A program made the translations under genes and the position numbers. Shown piece by piece: positions 1 to 9,325 of a stretch of DNA of 64,000 nt (position 1 is the stretch's first letter; the number at the start of each line of letters is the position of its first letter). The notes under the pieces were generated by a model. It was not told the origin of the DNA. It did not search any database and saw only the letters and a program-made list of their open reading frames with translations. This stretch comes from Arthrobacter pityocampae (GTDB lineage: Bacteria; Actinomycetota; Actinomycetes; Actinomycetales; Micrococcaceae), in contig NZ_PRKW01000002.1 in the NCBI RefSeq assembly GCF_002927275.1, forward strand, positions 62,001-126,000. The letters run 5' to 3'.

Positions 1-585
1 ACCGGTTCTCTCATCCAGTGGCTCCGCGACAATCTCGGCATCATCAAGAGCGCGCCCGAAGTGGAGCAGCTCGCTACGACGGTCGAGGACAACGGCGGCG
101 TGTACATCGTCCCGGCGTTCTCCGGCCTCTTCGCGCCCTACTGGCGTTCCGACGCCCGCGGCGCGATCGTCGGGCTGACCCGTTTCGTGAACAAGGGGCA
201 CATCGCCCGGGCCGCACTGGAGGCGACGGCGTTCCAGACCCGCGAGGTCCTGGACGCCGCCAACGCCGACTCCGGGGTGAACATGGAGGACCTCAGGGTC
301 GACGGCGGCATGGTCGCCAATGACGCGCTGATGCAGTTCCAGGCCGACATCCTCGGTATCCCGGTCATCCGCCCCAAGGTCACGGAGACCACGGCCCTCG
401 GCGCCGCCTATGCGGCGGGCCTCGCCGTCGGCTTCTGGAAGGACACCGACGAGCTCGCCTCCAACTGGGCCGAGGACAAGCGCTGGAACCCGGAGATGGA
501 CGACGCCGAGCGCGAGCGCCAGCTGCGCATGTGGAAGAAGGCCGTGACGAAGACCTTCGACTGGATCGACGAGGACGTGCGCTAG
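1..585 (+). CDS. glpK: Glycerol kinase, C-terminal part (5' end outside window)
   Basis: Glycerol kinase phosphorylates glycerol to sn-glycerol 3-phosphate in the cytoplasm with ATP. The window opens inside the gene, so only the last 194 residues are present, and frame 1 is open from the first base to the TAG at 583-585. The visible part is the C-terminal FGGY-kinase domain. It reads through the family segments for the [10 protein letters not shown] block, the TRFVNKGHI block and the RVDGGM(V)AND block that closes the nucleotide site, and ends in the usual WIDED-like tail. The next gene is unrelated (leuS), and a hairpin just after the stop suggests that transcription ends here. Identification is secure; the first half cannot be judged. 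Confidence 0.95.
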   Translation, partial: TGSLIQWLRDNLGIIKSAPEVEQLATTVEDNGGVYIVPAFSGLFAPYWRSDARGAIVGLTRFVNKGHIARAALEATAFQTREVLDAANADSGVNMEDLRVDGGMVANDALMQFQADILGIPVIRPKVTETTALGAAYAAGLAVGFWKDTDELASNWAEDKRWNPEMDDAERERQLRMWKKAVTKTFDWIDEDVR

Positions 586-600
586 CACCGACGCGTCGAA

Positions 601-638
601 GGGGCGTCCTGCGGTCCGACCGGGCCGCAGAACGCCCC
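601..638 (+). terminator. Hairpin terminator after glpK
   Basis: An inverted repeat starts 15 bases after the glpK stop. The left arm starts GGGGCGT and the right arm ends ACGCCCC, giving a stem of about 16 pairs with two mismatches around a CGACCG loop. There is no long T run, as is common in actinobacteria. It is probably the end of the glp transcript. Confidence 0.6.
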
Positions 639-681
639 TCCCGTCCCGCAGCACGGCCGGGCGCGGTTGCGCGCGCACTGC

Positions 682-687
682 TAAAGT
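682..687 (+). promoter_or_regulatory. Extended -10 box of the leuS leader
   Basis: TAAAGT, preceded by TGC, ends six bases before the ATG of the 8-codon leader peptide at 694. The predicted transcript would therefore start at the A of that ATG. No convincing -35 hexamer is seen. Inference from sequence only. Confidence 0.45.
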
Positions 688-693
688 GAACCC

Positions 694-720
694 ATGCTGC
701 GCACCTCGCTCCTTACATAG
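694..720 (+). CDS. Putative leucine-rich leader peptide upstream of leuS
   Basis: This short frame encodes MLRTSLLT and stops at TAG 718-720. Three of its eight codons are leucine (CTG, CTC, CTT), including adjacent CTC-CTT, and CTT is rare in this genome's style of codon use. The stop codon is the base of a perfect 9-bp hairpin (720-728 with 735-743), which is followed directly by a terminator-like hairpin at 745-771. The ATG lies six bases after a TAAAGT box, so the peptide would be translated from a leaderless transcript. The arrangement fits ribosome-mediated attenuation sensing charged tRNA-Leu, the substrate and product pair of the enzyme encoded next. No annotation of this peptide is known to me, and the call rests on architecture alone. 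Confidence 0.45.
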   Translation: MLRTSLLT

Positions 721-744
721 CCGCACGGTTCCCGCCGTGCGGCC

Positions 745-771
745 AGCCCCTCCCGTCTGCGAGGGGCTTTT
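745..771 (+). terminator. Attenuator-type hairpin upstream of leuS
   Basis: AGCCCCT (745-751) pairs with AGGGGCT (762-768) and is followed by TTT, which is a plausible intrinsic terminator 116 bases before the leuS start. It sits right after the 720-743 hairpin that abuts the leader peptide stop. I could not identify a clear antiterminator pairing, so the exact switching mechanism is open. Confidence 0.5.
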
Positions 772-886
772 GTGTGTCCGGCGCAGGACCGCGCCCGTCG
801 CCGTCGCGCGGCCGCCGGAGCAGAGCACGAGGCAGTGACGCACCACCGCAGAATTTCGTTCCACCGACAGGACAGGCCAACATACA

Positions 887-3385
887 GTGAGCAGCAACCC
901 CGAGGTCGCTCAGCCGGACGACAACACCTACGATTTCTCCGCCATCGAGGCGAAGTGGCCGGCGGTCTGGGACAGGCTCCGGGCGTTCGCCCCGGTCGAC
1001 GACGGCTCGCGCGAGCGGCGCTACGTGCTGGACATGTTCCCCTACCCGTCGGGCGACCTGCACATGGGGCACGCCGAGGCGTTCGCCATGGGTGACGTCG
1101 CCGCACGGTTCTACCGGCAGAAGGGCTTCGACGTCCTGCACCCGATCGGCTGGGACTCGTTCGGGCTCCCCGCCGAGAACGCGGCGATCAAGCGCAACGC
1201 GCACCCGGCCGAGTGGACGTACGCGAACATCGAGACCCAGGCGAACTCCTTCCGGCGCTATGCGATCAGCGCGGACTGGGACCGCCGGCTGCACACCTCG
1301 GACCCGGAGTACTACCGCTGGACGCAGTGGCTGTTCGTCCGGTTCTTCCAGAAGGGCCTGGCCTACCGCCGGGACTCGCCGGTGAACTGGTGCCCGAAGG
1401 ACCAGACGGTCCTGGCGAACGAGCAGGTCATCAACGGGGCGTGCGACCGCTGCGGCACCATGGTCACGAAGAAGAGCCTGAACCAGTGGTACTTCAAGAT
1501 CACGGACTACGCCGACCGCCTGCTCGATGACATGGAGCAGCTCAGGGGCCACTGGCCGGAGCGCGTGCTCGCCATGCAGCGCAACTGGATCGGCCGGTCG
1601 GAGGGCGCCCACGTCCGCTTCCGGATCGAGGCCGACGGCGACCTGCCGGACACCGACGTCGCCGTCTTCACCACGCGTCCCGACACCCTGTACGGGGCCA
1701 CCTTCTTCGTCGTCGCAGCGGACGCCGACCTCGCGCTCGAGCTGGTCACCCCCGAGCACCGAGCTGCCCTCGAGGCATACCGCGAGCAGGTCAAGGGCCT
1801 GTCGGAGATCGAGCGGCAGGCGACGGAGCGGGAGAAGACGGGCGTCTTCACCGGCCGCTACGCTGTCAACCCGCTCAACGGCGAGAAGCTGCCCGTCTGG
1901 GCCGCTGACTACGTGCTCGCCGATTACGGGACCGGCGCGATCATGGCCGTCCCCGCGCACGACCAGCGCGACCTCGACTTCGCGCGGGCCTTCGACCTGC
2001 CCGTCCGCACCGTCGTCGACACCGGCGCGGAGGATGCCGCCGCCACCGGGACCGCGACGACCGGCGAGGGAACCCTCGTCAACTCGGGGGAGCTGACCGG
2101 CCTGGACAAGACCGCCGCGATCCGCCGCGCCGTCGAACTGATCGAGGCCCAGGGCACGGGAGAACACACCATCAACTACCGGCTGCGCGACTGGCTGCTG
2201 TCCCGGCAGCGTTTCTGGGGCACGCCCATCCCGATCATCCACTGCCCGACCTGCGGGGAGGTCCCGGTCCCCGACGACCAGCTGCCCGTCACGCTGCCCG
2301 AGGGGCTCCGCGGGGAAGCGCTGGCACCGAAGGGCACCTCGCCGCTGGCCGCCGTCGAGGAGTGGGTCAACGTGGCCTGCCCGTCCTGCGGGGGTGCCGC
2401 GCGGCGCGACACCGACACCATGGACACCTTCGTGGACTCCTCCTGGTACTACCTCCGGTTCATCGACCCGACGCTGGACACCGCACCCTTCGACACCGAG
2501 GCCGTCAACCGCTGGCTGCCGGTGGGGCAGTACGTGGGCGGCGTCGAGCACGCCATCCTCCACCTGCTCTACAGCCGGTTCTTCACGAAGGTCCTGTTCG
2601 ACCTGGGCATGGTCTCCTTCACCGAACCGTTCAGTGCCCTGCTCAACCAGGGGCAGGTGCTCAACGGCGGCAAGGCCATGAGCAAGTCGCTCGGCAACGG
2701 GGTGGACCTGGGCGAGCAGCTCGACCGCTTCGGCGTCGACGCCGTCCGCCTCACCATGGTGTTCGCCTCGCCGCCGGAGGACGACGTCGACTGGGCGGAC
2801 GTCTCGCCGTCGGGCTCCGCGAAGTTCCTCGCCCGCGCCTGGCGGCTCGGCGGCGACGTGACGAGCGCCGTCGGGACGGACCCGTCCGCGGGCGACCGGG
2901 CGCTGCGCTCCATCACCCACCGCACCGTCGCCGACGCCTCCGAGCTGATGGAGGCGAACAAGTTCAACGTCGTCATCGCCAAGCTGATGGAACTCGTCAA
3001 CGCGACGAGGAAGGCCATCGACACCGGGGCGGGCGGCGCGGATCCGGCCGTCCGCGAGGCGACGGAGGCCGTCGCGGTCATCCTCGGCCTCTTCGCGCCC
3101 TACACCGCCGAGGACCTGTGGGAGCGGCTCGGGCACGAGGCGACCGTGGCCACGGCGGGCTGGCCCGTCGTCGACCCGGCCCTGCTGACACAGGACACCG
3201 TCGTCGCGGTCGTGCAGGTGCAGGGCAAGGTGCGCGACCGCCTCACCGTCTCTCCGGACATCGCCGAGGACGCCCTCCGCGAGCTGGCGCTGGCCAGTGA
3301 GCAGGTGCAGCGTGTCCTGGACGGCCGGGACGTGCGGACGGTCATCGTGCGTGCGCCCAAACTGGTCAACATCGTCCCGGCCTGA
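887..3385 (+). CDS. leuS: Leucyl-tRNA synthetase
   Basis: The enzyme attaches leucine to tRNA-Leu in the cytoplasm and edits mischarged tRNA. It has 832 residues, within the bacterial LeuRS range. The class I signature HMGH is at residues 59-62 and the KMSKS-like loop (KAMSKS) at about 596-601. Between them lie two cysteine pairs of zinc-binding type (CPKD...CDRCG region; CPTCG/CPSCG near 460-505) and the CP1 editing insertion with a T-rich TTRPDT motif. Start is GTG at 887, the first start giving the canonical N terminus (..[10 protein letters not shown]). The gene is alone on its transcript apart from a leader peptide and terminator-like hairpin upstream, which suggests leucine- or tRNA-responsive control. 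Confidence 0.97.
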   Translation: MSSNPEVAQPDDNTYDFSAIEAKWPAVWDRLRAFAPVDDGSRERRYVLDMFPYPSGDLHMGHAEAFAMGDVAARFYRQKGFDVLHPIGWDSFGLPAENAAIKRNAHPAEWTYANIETQANSFRRYAISADWDRRLHTSDPEYYRWTQWLFVRFFQKGLAYRRDSPVNWCPKDQTVLANEQVINGACDRCGTMVTKKSLNQWYFKITDYADRLLDDMEQLRGHWPERVLAMQRNWIGRSEGAHVRFRIEADGDLPDTDVAVFTTRPDTLYGATFFVVAADADLALELVTPEHRAALEAYREQVKGLSEIERQATEREKTGVFTGRYAVNPLNGEKLPVWAADYVLADYGTGAIMAVPAHDQRDLDFARAFDLPVRTVVDTGAEDAAATGTATTGEGTLVNSGELTGLDKTAAIRRAVELIEAQGTGEHTINYRLRDWLLSRQRFWGTPIPIIHCPTCGEVPVPDDQLPVTLPEGLRGEALAPKGTSPLAAVEEWVNVACPSCGGAARRDTDTMDTFVDSSWYYLRFIDPTLDTAPFDTEAVNRWLPVGQYVGGVEHAILHLLYSRFFTKVLFDLGMVSFTEPFSALLNQGQVLNGGKAMSKSLGNGVDLGEQLDRFGVDAVRLTMVFASPPEDDVDWADVSPSGSAKFLARAWRLGGDVTSAVGTDPSAGDRALRSITHRTVADASELMEANKFNVVIAKLMELVNATRKAIDTGAGGADPAVREATEAVAVILGLFAPYTAEDLWERLGHEATVATAGWPVVDPALLTQDTVVAVVQVQGKVRDRLTVSPDIAEDALRELALASEQVQRVLDGRDVRTVIVRAPKLVNIVPA

Positions 3386-3439
3386 TGGGGTCCTGATGGG
3401 TCGGGTCCCGGCGCGCAATCGAGCGGATCGGGAGGTGCT

Positions 3440-4309
3440 GTGCGCATAGCCGTGGTCACCGATTCCGCCGCAGGCTTCCCGGCCGGCTGGCGCCTGCCCG
3501 GGGGGCCTGCCGAGGGGATAGGGGTGGTCCCGATGCCGGTGCTGGTGGGCGACGAGATCCTCACCGGCGAATACGACGACGTCACCGAACCGCTCATGAT
3601 GGCCCTCGCCGCGGGGGCGGACGTGCGCACCTCGCGGCCCTCGCCCGGCCAGTTCGACCGGCTGTACGGTCGGCTGGCCGACGACGGCTACGACGGCATC
3701 GTGTCCGTGCACCTCTCGGGGCTGCTGTCCGGGACGGCTGACGCGGCGCGCCTCGCTGCCTCCCGGGCCCGGGTGCCCGTCGAGGTGATCGACACCCGGA
3801 CGGCCGCCATGGCGCAGGGCAGGGCCGCCCTCGCCGCCCTCGCCGCCGCCCGCGGCGGCGCGGACCTGCAGGCCTCGGCGGCAGCTGCCGCGATGGCGGC
3901 GCGCGGGTCGGCCCTGTTCTTCTACGTCCCGAGCCTCGAGCAGCTGCGGCGCGGGGGCCGGATCTCCGGCGCCGCCGGGTGGCTCGGGACGCTGCTCTCC
4001 GTGCGGGTGATCCTCCATGTGCGGGGCGGACGGCTGGTGCCGCTGGAGAGGATGCGCACGGCCGCCCGGGGGCTGCAGCGGTTGCAGGAACTGGCCGAGG
4101 CGGACGTCGCGCGGCGGGGCCGGGGAGTCCGCCTGACCGTGCACCACTTCGGCAGCGAGGAGGAGGCCGCGGCCCTCGTTGGACGGCTCGAGCTCTCCAT
4201 CGGGAGCGGGCTGGTCTCCCTGGCCCCCTGCCCGGCGGTGCTGGCCGCCCACGCGGGCCTCGGCGTCGTCGCCATCACCGTCAGTGCGGAGCAGCCGGGC
4301 CTCGCCTGA
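3440..4309 (+). CDS. DegV family lipid/fatty acid-binding protein
   Basis: DegV proteins bind a fatty acid in a two-domain fold; in Firmicutes the related FakB proteins present fatty acid to the kinase FakA. This 289-residue protein shows the family hallmarks: an N-terminal VVTDSAAG segment, the TSRPSPGQF motif from about residue 64 and the HLSGLLSGT motif about 30 residues later. The C-terminal domain is standard. Start is GTG at 3440, seven bases after a GGAGGT ribosome site. The frame ends before comEA, which appears to have its own promoter. The precise ligand and partner are unknown, and no FakA homologue is visible here. Confidence 0.88.
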   Translation: MRIAVVTDSAAGFPAGWRLPGGPAEGIGVVPMPVLVGDEILTGEYDDVTEPLMMALAAGADVRTSRPSPGQFDRLYGRLADDGYDGIVSVHLSGLLSGTADAARLAASRARVPVEVIDTRTAAMAQGRAALAALAAARGGADLQASAAAAAMAARGSALFFYVPSLEQLRRGGRISGAAGWLGTLLSVRVILHVRGGRLVPLERMRTAARGLQRLQELAEADVARRGRGVRLTVHHFGSEEEAAALVGRLELSIGSGLVSLAPCPAVLAAHAGLGVVAITVSAEQPGLA

Positions 4310-4361
4310 GGGAGATGTCCACATAGCCGCATCGGCCCCCGGGCGCGTGCCGCGGCCTTCC

Positions 4362-4367
4362 TAGGGT
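4362..4367 (+). promoter_or_regulatory. -10 box of leaderless comEA
   Basis: TAGGGT lies exactly six bases upstream of the comEA ATG at 4374, so transcription should begin at or next to the start codon. The same spacing recurs at many genes in this window. Confidence 0.5.
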
Positions 4368-4373
4368 GGCTGC

Positions 4374-5333
4374 ATGGGAAAGCACCGATGGCCGACAGCC
4401 GGGGACGCCTGGGCACCACCCCGCACCCTCCAGCCCCCCGACCCCGACGGCGCCGACGATTCTCGTCACGTTTTCGCGGAGGACGGTGGACCTCCTCCAC
4501 CGGGAGGGATCCAGTGGCGTGTCGCACGCTCGGCGGCGCTCGTCTTCCTTGGCGTCGCGCTGGCGGTCGGGGCGGCCCTGTTCCTCGTGCGGAGCTCCGA
4601 ACCCTCCGCCGCCGCGGTGTCCGTCCAGCTCGACGCCGAATCTCCTGCCCGGCCGGACGGTCCCGGTCCCGGTGAGTCAGGTCCTGACGACGCCCCGTCC
4701 GGCTCCGGCGGGGCTTCCCCCGGTCCGGTGGGAGCTCCGCCCGACCCGGTGGGGGACAGCACCCTGCCGGGCGGTCCGTCCGGGGCGCCGTCCATGTCCG
4801 GTCCGAGAGAGGGGTCGGTGGTCGTGTACGTCACCGGCGCGGTGGCGTCCCCCGGTGTCATCACGGTGCCCGCCGGCACGCGCCTCGTCGACGTCATCGA
4901 GCGGGCGGGCGGCCCCCTGCCGGAAGCCGACCTCGAAGGGATCAATCTCGCCAGCATGCCGGCCGACGGCCAGCACATCCATCTGCTGGCAGCGGGGGAG
5001 GAGCCGCGTACCGGCACTGCCCAGCCGCCGCTGCCCGCCTCGGCCCCCGGCGGGCCGGGAGCCTGGACCGGACCGGGTGCCGGCGGTCCTGCCGGCGCCG
5101 ACGGAGCTGCCGGTGCGGGCGCTCCCGGTCCATCCGCGGGAATCATCGACCTCAACACCGCCGCGCTGCCTGACATCGAGACACTCCCGGGGGTGGGGCC
5201 CGTCCTCGGACAGCGGATCATCGATTGGCGGGAGGAGCACGGCCCCTTCGCCCAGGCCTCCGACGTGGACGCCGTGCCCGGCATCGGTCCCGCGCTGCTC
5301 GAGGGGATCCTGCCCCTCGTCACTGTCCGGTGA
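4374..5333 (+). CDS. comEA: ComEA-like DNA-binding protein (SLBB plus helix-hairpin-helix)
   Basis: ComEA is the membrane-anchored DNA receptor of competence systems. It binds double-stranded DNA outside the membrane and passes it to the ComEC channel. The 319 residues comprise a short cytoplasmic N terminus, one membrane helix (about 45-66), a long Pro/Gly/Ser-rich spacer, an SLBB domain (about 143-200, VVVYVTGAVASPGV) and a C-terminal pair of helix-hairpin-helix motifs (about 255-319, with LNTAALPDIETLPGVGP and VPGIGPALLEGI). The start codon sits six bases after a TAGGGT box, implying a leaderless message. comEC follows with a GTGA overlap, so the two are co-translated. Uptake genes of the pilus class are not in the window, so natural competence is not shown. 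Confidence 0.88.
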   Translation: MGKHRWPTAGDAWAPPRTLQPPDPDGADDSRHVFAEDGGPPPPGGIQWRVARSAALVFLGVALAVGAALFLVRSSEPSAAAVSVQLDAESPARPDGPGPGESGPDDAPSGSGGASPGPVGAPPDPVGDSTLPGGPSGAPSMSGPREGSVVVYVTGAVASPGVITVPAGTRLVDVIERAGGPLPEADLEGINLASMPADGQHIHLLAAGEEPRTGTAQPPLPASAPGGPGAWTGPGAGGPAGADGAAGAGAPGPSAGIIDLNTAALPDIETLPGVGPVLGQRIIDWREEHGPFAQASDVDAVPGIGPALLEGILPLVTVR

Positions 5334-7954
5334 GCGGGGCAACCCTCCCTCGGGCCCCGGCTCCCGTCGGTGGAGCGCCGGCACGCGCCCCGACGGACGA
5401 CGCGGCAACCCGCCGGAGTCCACCGCGCTGGAGAGGCGATCTCCGGCTCGTGCCCTCCGCCGTGGCAGCCTGGATCGCCGCCGCGGCCGCCATCCACGGC
5501 GGGGCGACGGGCGCGACGGCGGCAGGCCTCCTCGCCGGTGCCGCAGGCCTCGTGATCGGGTGCGTCCTGCTGGTCCCTCGCGGGCGGACGCCTGCGTGGG
5601 TGACCGTGACGGGGCAAGCACTGGCCCCGGCCGCGGCACTGGCGCTCGTCCTGCTGGCCGCGGGCGGAAGCCTCGCGCGGGCAGAATCCGGGCCGGTCGA
5701 CCGGGCGGTGCGGGCGGGTACGCCGTTCACCGCGATCCTGCGGATCTCGGGCGAGCCGACCCTCCTGCCGCCCGGTGCGTTCGGCGGCGGTGACCGGTAC
5801 CTCGTGGACGCCGAGGTGATCGGGGGAGTCCTGCAGGGGAGGCGGTTCGCCTCCACGACACCCGTCGTCGTGCTGGCGTCGGAGCGGTGGGGTGAAGTGG
5901 GGACCGGAGACATGGTGCGCGTGCTGGGGACCGCGAAGCCGTCCGATCGTGTCGGGCGGGCGGGGGCGGTCTTCGTGCCTGCGAGTGCTCCGAGCATCGA
6001 TGACGCCGGCGGGTGGCTGGGCTACACCGACCGTCTGAGGACTGCGTTCCGTGAGCTCTCCCGGGGCGACGACCGGGACGGAGGACTCCTCCCGGGGATG
6101 GCGCTGGGTGACAGGACCGGTCTTGACCCACGCCTGGGGGACGCCATGAAGACGACAGGCCTGACGCATCTGACGGCGGTGAGCGGCGCGAACTGCTCCT
6201 ACGTGGTGGCTTTCGTCTTCCTGGCTCTTCGTCTCGTCCGTGCCCCGCGTCCGGCGGCGGCCCTGGGCGCGGTGGTCGCTCTCGTCGGGTTCGTGATGCT
6301 GGTGCGGCCGGAGCCGAGTGTCCTCCGCGCGGCCGTGATGGGTGCCATCGGTGTCGCGGCCGTCCTGTCCGGACGCGGCAGGGTGTCGCTGACCCTCCTG
6401 ATGCTGTCCGTCATCGTGCTGCTCGCTGCGGATCCGTGGCTCTCCGTGTCCTACGCCTTCGTGCTGTCGGTCGCCGCGACCCTGGGCCTCGTCATCGCCG
6501 GACCCCGGGTCTCGGAGACCCTCCAGCGGGTGATGCCGCGACCGGCAGCGCAGCTGCTGGCGATCCCCCTGACCGCGCAGCTGTTCTGCACCCCCGTCCT
6601 CGTGCTCATCCAACCCACGCTCCCGCTGTACTCACTGCCTGCCAATGTCCTGGCCTCGCCCGTCGTCCCCGCGATCACCCTGCTGGGTATGCTCGCGGTC
6701 CTGGCGCTCGTCGGCGCCCCGGTCCTGGCACCCCCGCTGATCGGGGCCGCCCAGTGGGGGACGCGGTGGGTGGCCGGTATTGCTGAGGCCCTGTCCGCCG
6801 GTCCGGGCGCGGCGGTGCCCTGGTTCCCGGGGATACCCGGAGCCGTCGCGGCGGCGCTGGTCTCCCTGACGGTCCTGCTGGTGCTGGTCGGGAGGCGACG
6901 TCCCGATGCCGCCCCGCCCGGCACTGTCCCGTCCGGCCGACTTTCGTCGCCCGGGATCGGCACGACGTCACGCTGGGCCCGGACCATCGGTGCTGCCGGG
7001 GTATTCTCCCGCGCCGGGTCGCCCGCGCGGCGTCGGACGGCATCCCGGCAGGACGAGGGTTCGCGCGGCCGTCCACCGCGACCGGCTCCCGGGCGCCGTC
7101 GACGGACGGCAGCGGTCGTCCTCGCGGTCCTCGCCCTGTGCGTCCTGGCCGTCGCCGTCGTCCGGGTGAGGGCGGGACCCGTGACCGGCGAATGGGCACT
7201 GGCGATGTGCGACGTCGGCCAGGGCGATGGCGTGGTGCTGGGGACGACTCCCGGTCACGCGCTGGTGGTCGACGCGGGGCCGGATCCGGAGGCCGTCGAC
7301 CGGTGCCTGGACGCCCTGCGGGTGGAGGTGGTCGACGCCCTCGTCATCACCCACCTGCACGACGACCACTACGGGGGCGTCGAGGGCGTCCTCCGCGGAC
7401 GGGCCCTCACCGGCGTCTACTACTCCAGCGGGGAGGCCGGCCTCCCGTCCGCGGTGGCCGAGGCGGCTGCGGCCGCCGGCGTAGAGCCCGAACGGCTGGA
7501 TACCACCACCGACCTCGACCTCGATCCGCTCCGGGTCGAAGTCCTATGGCCCACGGCGACGGCGGACCTGACGGAGGAGAACAACGCGAGCGCGGTGCTG
7601 GAGGTCGAGGTACCGTCCCCGGAGCGACCGCTCAGGATCCTGTTGACCGGTGACCTCGAGGAGGACGCGGCCGCGGCGCTGCTCAGGAGCGACCCCGGTC
7701 TCGCGGTCAGGGGCGTGGACGTCCTCAAGATCGCGCACCATGGGGCGAGGAACGGAGGCACGGCACTCATCGACGCGGTGGGCCCGCGTCTGGCGCTCAT
7801 ATCGGTGGGGGAGGACAACGAGTACGGGCATCCGCATCCGGGGATCGTCGACGCGCTCGACCAGGCAGGGATCGCGGTGGTCCGCACGGACCGGCTGGGC
7901 TCCTTCACGGTGGGTGTCGTCGGCGCGACGGTCGAGGTCCGTCCGCTCCGGTGA
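5330..7954 (+). CDS. comEC: ComEC/Rec2-like DNA uptake channel
   Basis: ComEC forms the inner-membrane channel that carries single-stranded DNA into the cell. The product is about 874 residues from GTG 5330, which overlaps the comEA stop as GTGA; the open frame continues further upstream but only inside comEA. The order is: N-terminal membrane helices and DUF4131-like beta domain, the central multi-helix competence domain (LTAVSGANCSYV and following helices), then a C-terminal metallo-beta-lactamase domain with the metal motif THLHDDH (first His about residue 675). An Arg/Pro-rich stretch at roughly 520-590 joins the last two. The full domain set suggests an intact protein. Confidence 0.9.
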   Translation: MSGATLPRAPAPVGGAPARAPTDDAATRRSPPRWRGDLRLVPSAVAAWIAAAAAIHGGATGATAAGLLAGAAGLVIGCVLLVPRGRTPAWVTVTGQALAPAAALALVLLAAGGSLARAESGPVDRAVRAGTPFTAILRISGEPTLLPPGAFGGGDRYLVDAEVIGGVLQGRRFASTTPVVVLASERWGEVGTGDMVRVLGTAKPSDRVGRAGAVFVPASAPSIDDAGGWLGYTDRLRTAFRELSRGDDRDGGLLPGMALGDRTGLDPRLGDAMKTTGLTHLTAVSGANCSYVVAFVFLALRLVRAPRPAAALGAVVALVGFVMLVRPEPSVLRAAVMGAIGVAAVLSGRGRVSLTLLMLSVIVLLAADPWLSVSYAFVLSVAATLGLVIAGPRVSETLQRVMPRPAAQLLAIPLTAQLFCTPVLVLIQPTLPLYSLPANVLASPVVPAITLLGMLAVLALVGAPVLAPPLIGAAQWGTRWVAGIAEALSAGPGAAVPWFPGIPGAVAAALVSLTVLLVLVGRRRPDAAPPGTVPSGRLSSPGIGTTSRWARTIGAAGVFSRAGSPARRRTASRQDEGSRGRPPRPAPGRRRRTAAVVLAVLALCVLAVAVVRVRAGPVTGEWALAMCDVGQGDGVVLGTTPGHALVVDAGPDPEAVDRCLDALRVEVVDALVITHLHDDHYGGVEGVLRGRALTGVYYSSGEAGLPSAVAEAAAAAGVEPERLDTTTDLDLDPLRVEVLWPTATADLTEENNASAVLEVEVPSPERPLRILLTGDLEEDAAAALLRSDPGLAVRGVDVLKIAHHGARNGGTALIDAVGPRLALISVGEDNEYGHPHPGIVDALDQAGIAVVRTDRLGSFTVGVVGATVEVRPLR

Positions 7955-8042
7955 CACCTTCCGCGCCGGTCGGGCGACGACTTTGAGGCACGTCGGCGCC
8001 GTGCAACAGTAGGAGGTGTTTCGAGGGAAGGAACTCCGCCAC

Positions 8043-9056
8043 GTGGCAACCAGATCACCGGCCGGCCGGACCGGCGCCGCTTCTCAGCAGACGGCCTCCT
8101 GGCGCGACGTGCAACCGGCGGGAGTCGTCCTCCTCAGCGGTCCGGAGGACTACCTCGCGTCCAAGGCGGCGGAATCGATCCGGCAGCAGGTCAGGACGGC
8201 GCAGCCCGACGCCGAGCTGGTGCGGTTCGACGCCGGGTCCTACGAAGCGGGCCACCTGACGATGCAGGCCAGCCCGTCGCTCTTCGGCGACTGGAAGGTC
8301 ATCGAGGTAGCAGGGCTGGCACAGATGAGCGACGCCTTCCTCGTCGACGCGCTGTCCTATCTCGCCGACCCGTCACCGGACGTCGTCCTGGTGCTCCGCC
8401 ACTCGGGGGGTAACCGCGGCAAGAAGCTGCTCGACGCGATCAAGGCCGCCCGGGCCACCGTCGTCGACTGCCAGCCGCTCAAGAAGGACGGCGACAAGGC
8501 GGAGTTCGTCACGACCGAATTCCGCCTCGCCCGCCGGCGCATCGACCCGGACGCCGTCCGTGCCCTCGTCGCTGCCGTCGGATCGCAGCTGCCGGAGCTC
8601 GCGGCCGCCTGCCAGCAGCTCATGGCCGACATGACCGGCGACGTCACCGTCGAGACCGTGGAGAAGTACTACGGCGGACGGGTCGAGGCGACGGGCTTCA
8701 AGGTGGCCGATGCGGCACTCGCCGGGCGGACGGCCCAGGCGCTGTCGATGCTCCGCCACGCCCTGGCGACGGGTGCCGACCCGGTACCCATCGTCGCCGC
8801 ACTCGCGATGAAGGTCCGGGCCGTGGCGAAGGTGCACGGGGTCCGCGGTTCCTCGATGCAGCTGGCCAAGGACCTGGGCATGGCGCCGTGGCAGGTGGAC
8901 CAGGCCCGCAGGGAGGCGCAGCGCTTCAGCGCCGACGCCCTCGCCCGCTGCGTGCGGGCCCTCGCGGAGGCCGACGCCCAGGTGAAGGGCGAATCGCGGG
9001 ACCCCGTCTACGCGGTCGAGCGGGCCGTCACCGTCATCGCGCTCGGCGACGGCTGA
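8043..9056 (+). CDS. holA: DNA polymerase III delta subunit
   Basis: HolA is the clamp-loader subunit that opens the beta sliding clamp. I prefer GTG 8043 (MATRSPAG, 337 aa), about ten bases after GAGGGAAGGA. An in-frame GTG at 8016 lies next to AGGAGG but adds nine untypical residues. The protein shows the delta arrangement: an N-terminal domain beginning VVLLSGPEDYLASKAA, a DAGSYEAG segment and a C-terminal helical collar (AQALSMLRHALATGADPVPIVAALAMKVR). It follows comEC at a distance of 88 bases; this comEA-comEC-holA-rpsT order is common in actinobacteria and Firmicutes. It probably shares a transcript with comEC. Confidence is lower for the start than for the function. Confidence 0.92.
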   Translation: MATRSPAGRTGAASQQTASWRDVQPAGVVLLSGPEDYLASKAAESIRQQVRTAQPDAELVRFDAGSYEAGHLTMQASPSLFGDWKVIEVAGLAQMSDAFLVDALSYLADPSPDVVLVLRHSGGNRGKKLLDAIKAARATVVDCQPLKKDGDKAEFVTTEFRLARRRIDPDAVRALVAAVGSQLPELAAACQQLMADMTGDVTVETVEKYYGGRVEATGFKVADAALAGRTAQALSMLRHALATGADPVPIVAALAMKVRAVAKVHGVRGSSMQLAKDLGMAPWQVDQARREAQRFSADALARCVRALAEADAQVKGESRDPVYAVERAVTVIALGDG

Positions 9057-9215
9057 CTGCACGGCAGGACGGCGCCGCGCGGGCCGGACGGCGGCTCCCG
9101 CAGGCCCCGCGGCCGGTCCCGCGGGTGGTCGACCGGTTTCCGCGGGTGGCCGGCCGGTTCGGCCAGACCGACAGGCGGCCGGCCACAGGGCATCCCGCGC
9201 GCACGGCAGGAACGC

Positions 9216-9309
9216 CGAAGGGCCGGCCCCGTTGAACCGCTCCCCGGAAGGTGGACTGAGAAACTCAGTTCCTACTTCCCGGGACCAGATCAGAGGAGCC
9301 GGCCCTTCG
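9216..9309. repeat. Nested inverted repeats between holA and rpsT
   Basis: A perfect 12-base inverted repeat, CGAAGGGCCGGC (9216-9227) with GCCGGCCCTTCG (9298-9309), encloses a smaller perfect hairpin ACTGAG-AAA-CTCAGT (9255-9269). Imperfect TCCCCGGAA/TTCCCGGGA arms lie between them. It separates the convergent holA and rpsT genes and ends 16 bases from the rpsT stop, so a bidirectional terminator is the simplest reading. Confidence 0.55.
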
Positions 9310-9325
9310 TCGAAGGTTCCGCAGC

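Noticed and set aside
713-4324. A minus-strand open frame of about 1200 codons opposite leuS and degV
   Set aside because: It mirrors two well-conserved genes, has no family similarity, and its openness is expected from high-GC codon bias on the opposite strand.
4316-4332. A second ATG-tcc-aca-TAG mini-frame resembling the end of the leuS leader
   Set aside because: Only three codons, no leucine and no following terminator; probably chance.
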